From DASUSH01 sp050996575 (GTDB taxonomy: Bacteria > Actinomycetota > Thermoleophilia > Solirubrobacterales > 70-9), in NCBI GenBank assembly GCA_050996575.1, contig JBPCRS010000034.1:1-34351 (forward strand): a stretch of 34,351 nt of DNA, given 5' to 3'. The notes under the pieces were generated by a model. That model worked only from the letters and a program-made list of their open reading frames with translations. It had not been told where the DNA came from and ran no database searches. Shown piece by piece: positions 28,090 to 34,351 of the stretch (positions within the stretch are counted from its first letter, which is position 1; every line of letters begins with the position of its first letter). Position numbers and translations under genes: made by a program.

Positions 28090-29762
28090 GGTCGGCGACG
28101 CAGAAACGCAGGCTGCCGAACTGGGCAATCGGAATTTTCGCGATCGTCCTCACCACCGTCGGCATCCTCTACGCCTTCGCCGGCGAGCTGCCGTGGACGC
28201 AGGGCTACGAGCTGCGGGCGGTCTTCCCGAAGGTCCAGGGGCTCAACCCCGACTCGCCGGTGCGGATCGCCGGGATCGACGTCGGTGAGGTGACCGCGGT
28301 CGAGCACGCGGCCGCCGGCGCCGGCGGCGAGGAGACTGCGGCGGGAACGACGGTGGTGACGATCGAGCTCTCCTCCGAGGCGCTGCCGATCCACGAGGAC
28401 GCGACGCTCCGGATCCGCCCGCGGCTCTTCCTCGAAGGCAACTATTTCGTCGAGATGCGCCCGGGAAGCCCGTCGGCGAGCGAGCTCTCCGAGGGCTCGA
28501 CGATCCCCCTGGCCAATACCTCGGCGCCGGTCCAGCTCGACGAGGTGCTGACCACGCTCCAGTCAGATGTCCGCGAGGACCTCCAGGTCGCTCTTGATGA
28601 GCTCGGCGGCGCGCTCGTCAACGAGGGCGGGGCGGAGGGGCTGCGCGAGATCACGCGCTCGGCGGGCGGCGCCGCGAAGCAGACGGCGATCGTCAACGAG
28701 GCGCTGCTCGGCACCGAGCCCGGCGATCTCTCCGGGCTGATTCGCAACCTACAGACGGTGACCGCGGCGCTCGACCGAAACGAGCCGGCGCTGCAGGGGC
28801 TGATCTCGAACTCGAACACCGTCGCCGGCGCGCTCGCCGCCGAGGGCGCCGCGCTCGAGCGCTCGGTCGCCGAGTTGCCGGGGACGATCGACGAGGCGCA
28901 GCCGACGCTCGACGCGCTCAATGCCTCCTTCCCCGCGACCCGCGCCTTCGCCCGTGAGGCATTGCCGGGGGTTCGGGCGCTGCCGCCGGCGATCGACGCG
29001 GCGACACCGCTGCTCGCACAGGTGCGCGGTTTGGTCTCCGAGAACGAACTGCGCGGTGCGCTCGCCGAGCTCGAGCCGACCGTGCCCAAACTCGCCTCGC
29101 TGATGAGCGACACGATCCCGCTGCTCGGTGAGGCGCGGGCGCTGTCAAGTTGCTTCTCGGAGGTCGTCATCCCCTGGTCGCAGATGACGGTGCCCGACCC
29201 CGAGACCCCGCCGACCGGCCAGATCTACAAGGAAACCTCCTACGGGCTGACCGGGATCGCAGGCGAGAGCCGAAGCTTCGACGGCAACGGCCCGTATGCG
29301 CGGACTCTCAACGCGTTCGGCTCGAACCTCGTCGTCCTGCCCCCGTTCGAAGGGACGAGCGACGAGGTGCTCGGCCTGACCGCGCTGCCGCTGCTCGGCG
29401 CGCGGCCGTCGATTACCTCCTCGGCGCGGACGCCCTACAGGCGCGACGTCGACTGCGAGACAAACGAGCCGCCGAACCTCGCATCTGGGGACGCGGCGCC
29501 GCCGCCCGAGCAGCGCTCGATCGATCCGCTCGCCGGCTCGATCGATGCCTCGCCGGAGCTCGAGGCTGAGATCGAACGGGCCGCCTCCCAACTCGATCGT
29601 GCCAGCGGGCTGCTCGAAAGCGAGGATGTCGCCGCGGCCGATGAGTGCCGCGCCGACGCGCTCAACGCCGACGCGGTCGCGCGAATCGAGACCGCGCTTG
29701 CCGACTCGCTCGGCTGGCAGAACCTGCTCGAGGCGACCGAGGGCGAGGAGGACCAGCGCTGA
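28086..29762 (+). CDS. Mce/MlaD-domain protein 4
   Basis: 558 aa from GTG 28086 (GTGA overlap). Short basic N-terminus, anchor helix WAIGIFAIVLTTVGILYAFAG, then the MlaD domain YELRAVFPKVQGLNPDSPVRIAGIDVGEVTAVE and LRIRPRLFLEGNYFVEM. An Ala/Gly/Glu insertion (AAAGAGGEETAAGTT) extends the domain's loop, a place where Mce proteins vary. A helical region (about 150-360) and a C-terminal segment with Cys in LSSCFSEVV, DVDCETNEPPN and ADECRADAL follow. No lipobox, so anchoring is through the helix. Stop shares a base with the next ATG. Confidence 0.9.
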   Translation: MRSATQKRRLPNWAIGIFAIVLTTVGILYAFAGELPWTQGYELRAVFPKVQGLNPDSPVRIAGIDVGEVTAVEHAAAGAGGEETAAGTTVVTIELSSEALPIHEDATLRIRPRLFLEGNYFVEMRPGSPSASELSEGSTIPLANTSAPVQLDEVLTTLQSDVREDLQVALDELGGALVNEGGAEGLREITRSAGGAAKQTAIVNEALLGTEPGDLSGLIRNLQTVTAALDRNEPALQGLISNSNTVAGALAAEGAALERSVAELPGTIDEAQPTLDALNASFPATRAFAREALPGVRALPPAIDAATPLLAQVRGLVSENELRGALAELEPTVPKLASLMSDTIPLLGEARALSSCFSEVVIPWSQMTVPDPETPPTGQIYKETSYGLTGIAGESRSFDGNGPYARTLNAFGSNLVVLPPFEGTSDEVLGLTALPLLGARPSITSSARTPYRRDVDCETNEPPNLASGDAAPPPEQRSIDPLAGSIDASPELEAEIERAASQLDRASGLLESEDVAAADECRADALNADAVARIETALADSLGWQNLLEATEGEEDQR

Positions 29763-31087
29763 TGGTCGCCCTGCGTAAACAGGCGCGCTGGTTGATCGCC
29801 ATCGCCGTACTGATGATCCTTGCGATGGGCACCAGCTACGTGATTCTGCAAAACCAGCGGGTGCGGATCCCGATCCTCGAGCAGCGCCCGTTCGAGCTCA
29901 AGGCCGAGCTCGAGACGACCCAGGGGGTCGAGCCCGGGCAGGGCCAGTCGATCCGCGTCGCGGGGGTCAAGATCGGCGACGTCTCCGATGTCGAGCTGGA
30001 AGAGGGCCGCGCGATCGCCACCTTTGCGATCGACCGCGACTACCTGCCCGTCTATCGGGACGCGACGATCCTGATGCGCCCGCAGACCGCGCTCAAGGAC
30101 ATCTTCTTCGAGCTCGACCCGGGTTCGGCCGAGGCCGGCGAGTACGAGGAGGGGGAGACGGTTCCGGTCGCCAACACGCTCCCCGACATCAACCTCGACC
30201 AGGTGCTGGCGACGCTCGACACCGACAGCCGCGCCTACCTGCGGTTGCTCGTCGTCGGTCTCGGCGAGGGGCTCGAGGGCCGCGACCGCGACCTCGGCGC
30301 CGCGCTTGGCTCGCTGGGGCCGATAAACCGCGACCTGCGCAAGGTGAGCGGCGCCATCGCCGCGCGCGACGAGTCGCTGGCGCGGCTCGTCCACAACCTC
30401 AACTCTCTGACCGGCGCGGTTGGCAAGCGCGACGACGATCTCGCCGAGCTGGTCGAGACCTCGAACGCGACCCTGGGCGCGGTTGCGACAGAGGCGCCCG
30501 ACCTGCAGCGGGCGACGGCGGAGCTGCCCGAGACGCTGGAGATCGCCCGCCGTACGCTCGCCGACACGGAACCATTCGCGCGCGAGCTCGGGCCGACCCT
30601 GAACGACCTGCGGCCGTTTGCCCGCCGCCTCGGCCCGGTCGCCGAGTCGACTCGCGAGCTCGCCGACACGGCCACCCCGATCGTCCGCGACCGGCTGCGA
30701 CCACTGGCCCGCGAGCTTCAAGATGCGGCGCCGGACCTGCGGCTCTCGGCGAAGCGCTACTCGACCGCGGCGCCCGACCTCGTCCGTGCCGTCGGCAAGG
30801 TCAACGTGCTTGGCAACATGCTCGCCTATAACCCGCGCGGCGCCGAAGCCCCGGGGGCCGCGGGCCGCGACGAGGGCTACCTCTACTGGCTCGGCTGGTT
30901 CGCCCACAACGGGGTCAGCCTCTGGACTTCGCAGGACGCCCACGGTCCGTCGCGGCGGATCTACCTGACGGCGAGCTGCGCCAATCTCAGGGGAATGCTC
31001 GACGTCAGCCCTGCCGGTCCGGTCGTCGGCGGCCTGCTGACCGGGCTCGGGCCGCTTTTCGAGGCGGGGGGGCCGTGCGACCGATGA
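29762..31087 (+). CDS. Mce/MlaD-domain protein 5
   Basis: 441 aa from ATG 29762, the shortest of the six. Anchor helix WLIAIAVLMILAMGTSYVIL, MlaD domain FELKAELETTQGVEPGQGQSIRVAGVKIGDVSDVEL, then ILMRPQTALKDIFFELDPG. The helical region (about 140-350) contains repeated heptad-like Leu/Ala patterns as expected for the tube-forming part of Mce assemblies. The C-terminus (LYWLGWFAHNGVSLWTSQDAHGP, SCANLRGMLD) carries two Cys that could pair. A 22-nt gap separates it from gene 6, the only non-overlapping junction in the set. Confidence 0.9.
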   Translation: MVALRKQARWLIAIAVLMILAMGTSYVILQNQRVRIPILEQRPFELKAELETTQGVEPGQGQSIRVAGVKIGDVSDVELEEGRAIATFAIDRDYLPVYRDATILMRPQTALKDIFFELDPGSAEAGEYEEGETVPVANTLPDINLDQVLATLDTDSRAYLRLLVVGLGEGLEGRDRDLGAALGSLGPINRDLRKVSGAIAARDESLARLVHNLNSLTGAVGKRDDDLAELVETSNATLGAVATEAPDLQRATAELPETLEIARRTLADTEPFARELGPTLNDLRPFARRLGPVAESTRELADTATPIVRDRLRPLARELQDAAPDLRLSAKRYSTAAPDLVRAVGKVNVLGNMLAYNPRGAEAPGAAGRDEGYLYWLGWFAHNGVSLWTSQDAHGPSRRIYLTASCANLRGMLDVSPAGPVVGGLLTGLGPLFEAGGPCDR

Positions 31088-31109
31088 GCCACCGCGGAGT
31101 TGATCGCTG

Positions 31110-32693
31110 ATGGAGAAGCAGGCACCGAGCATCGGCAGGATCATCGCTGCGGCCGGCTTCGCGCTCTCCTGCTTCGGCCTGCTGCTCTTCCTCTGGGTCA
31201 CGTTTGGCGGACCGGTCCCGTTGAAGCCCGAGAGCTACCGGTTCACCGCCTACTTCCCCGAGGGCTCGTCGCTCGCGATCGAATCCGACGTCCGCGTTGG
31301 CGGGGTCTCGATCGGCAAGGTGAAGAGGATCGAACTGGCACCGCCGACGGTGCGGGTGAACGGCAAGGACACGACCGAAGCTGTGATCGAGATCGAGCCC
31401 GAGTTCGCGCCGATCAACTCCGACGCGCATGCGATCGTCCGCCAGAAGACCCTCCAGGGCGAGGCCTACGTCGAGCTGACGCCAGGGACCGAGTCGGGGA
31501 CCGGCAACGAGGAGCAGCCCGCGGTCGCGCTCGGTGCCGCGGCGAACGTCTCCGACGCCGAGGCCGACGCCGCCGAGCCGGTCGAGGAGGGCGGCAGCCT
31601 TGGCATCGGCGCGGTCGAGGAGGCGACCCAGTTCGACGAGATCCTCAACGCCTTCGATGAGCAGACGCGCGAGACTGGTAGGCGCCTGCTCGCGACCTCG
31701 GCCGACTCGCTGCGCGGCCGCGGCACCGACCTCTCCGACGGGCTTGGCAACCTGGCGCCGTTCCTCGAGGACGCCGCCGAGATCACCGAGACGGTGCGCG
31801 CCGAGCGGCCGGCGCTTCGGGGTGTGATCCGGGACACCGGGACCGTGCTCGAGGCGCTCAGCGCCGACGACCGCGAGCTCTCCGGCGCGGTCACCGGCGC
31901 CGAACAGACCTTCGGCGGGCTCGCCGACGCGAACGAGCCGCTTGCCGAGACGCTGCAGATCCTGCCGACGTTCGAGCGCGAGGCCGACCTCACGCTCGAG
32001 CGCCTCGACCGGCTCGGAGCAAAGGCGAGGCCGGTGATCGCGAAGCTGCTCCCGGTCGCTTCCGACGTCCCGCCGACCCTCGCCTCGGTTCGCCGGCTCG
32101 CACCCGACCTCGAGAACGTCCTGCGAGAGACAGGCCCGCTGATCGATGCTTCTCGTGCCGGGCTGCCGGCGCTCGGCGGCACGCTCGCCGGCCTGCGCCC
32201 GGTATTCGACGCGCTCGACCCGGCGCTGGCCGAGCTCAACCCCGTCGTCCGCTATCTGAGCGCTTTCCGCGAGCGGGTCGCGACCTGGTTCTCGAACCCG
32301 CAGCTCGGGCTCGCCGGCACTCTGCCCGAGCAGGAAGGCCAGCCGGCCCCCCGCCACGCCCTACGCGTCCTCGCCTACACGAGCTCGGAGAGCCTCGCCG
32401 TCCACCCGGTCCGGCTCAATACCAACCGCGGCAACGCCTACATCAGGCCGAACGGCTATCTCGAGGGCCTCGAGGACCTCTTCCTGCCGAGCTTCGATTG
32501 CAAGAACACCGACTACACGCAGGAGAGCCAGGATCCGGACGAGGACGAGCGACTGCCCTCGATCGCCGACGAGAAGCTCCTCTCCGACGGCAAGAATCCC
32601 GAGATCGGCTATCAGTACTCGACCTGCGGGGTGGCCGAGGTCTTCGAGAACTTCGGCGGCGGCCGGGCGCCGCAGGTGTTCGCGGATCCGTAG
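31110..32693 (+). CDS. Mce/MlaD-domain protein 6 (last of six)
   Basis: 527 aa from ATG 31110. Anchor helix IIAAAGFALSCFGLLLFLWVTFG (about 9-31), MlaD domain YRFTAYFPEGSSLAIESDVRVGGVSIGKVKRIEL with VRQKTLQGEAYVELTPG. A Glu/Ala-rich insertion (GTESGTGNEEQPAVALGAAANVSDAEADAAEPVEEGG) precedes the helical region (about 175-385). The C-terminal domain (HALRVLAYTSSESLAVHP, YLEGLEDLFLPSFDCKN, YQYSTCGVAEVFENFGGG) has two Cys. It ends the Mce set; the decarboxylase gene starts 50 nt later. Confidence 0.9.
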   Translation: MEKQAPSIGRIIAAAGFALSCFGLLLFLWVTFGGPVPLKPESYRFTAYFPEGSSLAIESDVRVGGVSIGKVKRIELAPPTVRVNGKDTTEAVIEIEPEFAPINSDAHAIVRQKTLQGEAYVELTPGTESGTGNEEQPAVALGAAANVSDAEADAAEPVEEGGSLGIGAVEEATQFDEILNAFDEQTRETGRRLLATSADSLRGRGTDLSDGLGNLAPFLEDAAEITETVRAERPALRGVIRDTGTVLEALSADDRELSGAVTGAEQTFGGLADANEPLAETLQILPTFEREADLTLERLDRLGAKARPVIAKLLPVASDVPPTLASVRRLAPDLENVLRETGPLIDASRAGLPALGGTLAGLRPVFDALDPALAELNPVVRYLSAFRERVATWFSNPQLGLAGTLPEQEGQPAPRHALRVLAYTSSESLAVHPVRLNTNRGNAYIRPNGYLEGLEDLFLPSFDCKNTDYTQESQDPDEDERLPSIADEKLLSDGKNPEIGYQYSTCGVAEVFENFGGGRAPQVFADP

Positions 32694-32743
32694 GGGCGAC
32701 CAGACCCCCTTGGGTTTGGCAACGGTCGTTTAGGCTCCGCGCA

Positions 32744-34342
32744 ATGGCCTCGGTCCGCGAAGCGTCGTTTGAGCTGCTGCGGGCCCATGGGATGACGACG
32801 ATGTTCGGCAACCCGGGCTCGACCGAGCTGCCGATGCTCGCCGACTACCCCGACGACTTCACCTACGTCCTCGGCCTTCAGGAGGCGGTCGTCGTCGGCA
32901 TGGCCGACGGGTTCGCGCAGGCGTCGGGCCGGCCTTCGCTCGTCAACTTGCACACCGCGCCCGGCGTCGGCAACGCGATGGGCGCGATCTTCAACGCGCA
33001 GGCGAACCACTCGCCGGTCGTGATCACCGCCGGCCAGCAGGCGCGCTCGATGATCACGATGCAGGCGAACCTGACCAACCGCGACGCGATCCGGATGCCG
33101 CATCCGCTGGTCAAGCGCAGCTTCGAAGTGCCACGCGCCGAGGACACGCCGCTGGCACTGGGGCAGGCGATCCACCACGCTGCGCTGCCCCCCGCCGGCC
33201 CGACCTTCCTCTCGATCCCAATGGACGACTGGAACGCCGAGGCCGACGAGGACGCGACGCGAAACGCGGTCGAGCGCGCCGTCAGCGGCCGCGCCGTCGC
33301 CGACCCCGCCGCGATCGCCGACCTCGCCGAGCGGCTCGCCGCGGCGGCCAACCCGGTCTTCGTCGCCGGCCCCGATATCGACGCGAGCGGGGCCTGGGAC
33401 GCGGGCGTCGCGCTCGCCGAGGCGCAGAAGCTGCCGGTCTGGGCGGCGCCGGCAACCGGCGGCGGGCGGATCGGCTTCCCCGAGGACCACGAGAACTTCC
33501 GCGGCGTCCTGCCGCCGGCGGTCGGGCCGGTCGCCGAGACGCTCGCCGGTCACGACCTGATCCTCTGCGCCGGCACCTCGGTCTTCGCCTACTACCCGAA
33601 CATCCCCGGCCCGTTCCTGCCCGAGGGCGCGACCCTTCTCGCAATTACCTCGGATCCCGAGGAGGCCGCCCGCGCGCCGATGGGGGAGGCGATCGTCGCC
33701 GACGTCAAGCTCTCGCTCGAGGCGCTCGTCACCGCCGTCGGCGATTCGGACCGAGACGCCCCCGACCCGCGTTGGCCGGCCGAGGACGCGCCCGACTCCG
33801 ACCCGATCAACCCCTCGGCCGCGTTCGAGGTGCTCGCGGGCGTCTTCCCCGAGGACGGGATCGTCGTGCTCGAGTCGCCGACCTCGACCCTCGCCCTGCG
33901 CAACCGCCTGCGCCTCTCGAAGCCGGGCAGCTATTACTTCGGCGCCGGCGGCGGACTCGGATTCGGCCTCTCTGCCGCGGTCGGCGTGCAGTTGGCGAAG
34001 CCCGAGCGGCCGGTCGTCTGCGTGATCGGCGAGGGCTCGGTTCAGTATGCGGTGAGCGCGTTTTGGACGGCGGTCGCCTACGAGGTTCCGGTCACCTTCC
34101 TCGTCATGCGAAACGAGGAGTACGGGATCCTCAAGTGGTTCGCCGGCCTCGAGGGCGTCGAGGGCGCCCCCGGCCTCGACCTACCGGTGCTCGAGACGGC
34201 GCAGATCGCCGCCGGCTACGGCGTATCGACCGCGCGCGCCGACGACGTCGAGTCCCTCCGAGATGCACTCGGCAAGGCGTTTGCCTCGAAGCGCCCCGAG
34301 TTGATCGAGACCCGCGTCGAGGCGGGCATGGCGCTCTCCTAG
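32744..34342 (+). CDS. mdlC: Benzoylformate-decarboxylase-like ThDP enzyme
   Basis: 532 aa from ATG 32744, near the 528 aa of the Pseudomonas putida enzyme. FGNPGSTELP places Ser26, LGLQEA gives Glu47 (ThDP activator) and VNLHTAPG gives His70, exactly at the positions of the P. putida active site. The ThDP/Mg motif is GEGSVQYAVSAFW...MRNEEY, with GEG in place of GDG. EARAPMGEAIVADV and the SYYFGAGGGLGFGLSAAVGVQLA segment are also closely shared. At the position of catalytic His281 the sequence is VFAYYPN, so a Tyr (about 284) replaces the His. It should decarboxylate a 2-oxo acid such as phenylglyoxylate, but substrate range may differ. It follows the mce run by 50 nt and may be co-transcribed. 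Confidence 0.85.
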   Translation: MASVREASFELLRAHGMTTMFGNPGSTELPMLADYPDDFTYVLGLQEAVVVGMADGFAQASGRPSLVNLHTAPGVGNAMGAIFNAQANHSPVVITAGQQARSMITMQANLTNRDAIRMPHPLVKRSFEVPRAEDTPLALGQAIHHAALPPAGPTFLSIPMDDWNAEADEDATRNAVERAVSGRAVADPAAIADLAERLAAAANPVFVAGPDIDASGAWDAGVALAEAQKLPVWAAPATGGGRIGFPEDHENFRGVLPPAVGPVAETLAGHDLILCAGTSVFAYYPNIPGPFLPEGATLLAITSDPEEAARAPMGEAIVADVKLSLEALVTAVGDSDRDAPDPRWPAEDAPDSDPINPSAAFEVLAGVFPEDGIVVLESPTSTLALRNRLRLSKPGSYYFGAGGGLGFGLSAAVGVQLAKPERPVVCVIGEGSVQYAVSAFWTAVAYEVPVTFLVMRNEEYGILKWFAGLEGVEGAPGLDLPVLETAQIAAGYGVSTARADDVESLRDALGKAFASKRPELIETRVEAGMALS

Positions 34343-34351
34343 GTCTAGTGG

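Overview
The window is very GC-rich bacterial chromosome. It has many GTG/TTG starts, a DUF2510+AIM24 protein, SnoaL-like paralogues of the MSEENV type and a large cluster of actinobacterial-style Mce proteins. Together these point to a high-GC actinobacterium, most likely class Thermoleophilia (Solirubrobacterales/Gaiellales relatives). The lineage is inferred from gene content only; no rRNA or complete tRNA gene is present.

Layout. 1-3.7 kb is scarred accessory DNA: a secreted alpha/beta hydrolase running off the left edge, a few small unknown genes, a protein-kinase gene cut just before its DFG motif and joined to a flavoprotein fragment, and a cluster of intact and broken SnoaL-like genes. 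3.7-9.3 kb holds a secreted metallophosphatase with RTX-like repeats, a KstD-like FAD dehydrogenase, an AIM24 protein and two small envelope proteins. 9.3-16 kb is metabolic: a divergent SDR / zinc alcohol dehydrogenase pair, a CsaA-like tRNA-binding-domain protein, a GST, an overlapping phosphorylase-deaminase pair for methylthioadenosine salvage, and a lipoprotein.

15.9-22.6 kb looks like one lipid-metabolism neighbourhood: SCP2 and acyl-CoA dehydrogenase genes on the minus strand, two overlapping alpha/beta hydrolases on the plus strand, a MerR-type regulator, and a large unknown membrane protein divergent from that regulator. The acyl-CoA dehydrogenase/hydrolase intergenic region and the MerR promoter carry the same 27-nt element (21/27 identical), oriented the same way relative to the hydrolase and merR. 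I infer it is the MerR operator.

22.6-34.3 kb is a plus-strand run: a small membrane protein bracketed by two related inverted repeats, then six consecutive membrane-anchored Mce/MlaD-domain genes, the first five of them translationally overlapping. No YrbE permease gene is adjacent inside the window. The run ends with a benzoylformate-decarboxylase-like ThDP enzyme. The Mce proteins probably shuttle hydrophobic substrates across the envelope, and the neighbouring acyl-CoA dehydrogenase, SCP2, hydrolases and FAD dehydrogenase could process them; that link is inference.

The most unusual non-coding features are a ~60-nt element embedding the start codon of two unrelated genes (11297-11365 and 22641-22700), 16-bp-period palindromic repeats that occur both between genes and in frame inside the deaminase gene, and an inverted repeat that covers the apparent beginning of the first mce gene, which lacks a standard start codon in the expected place.
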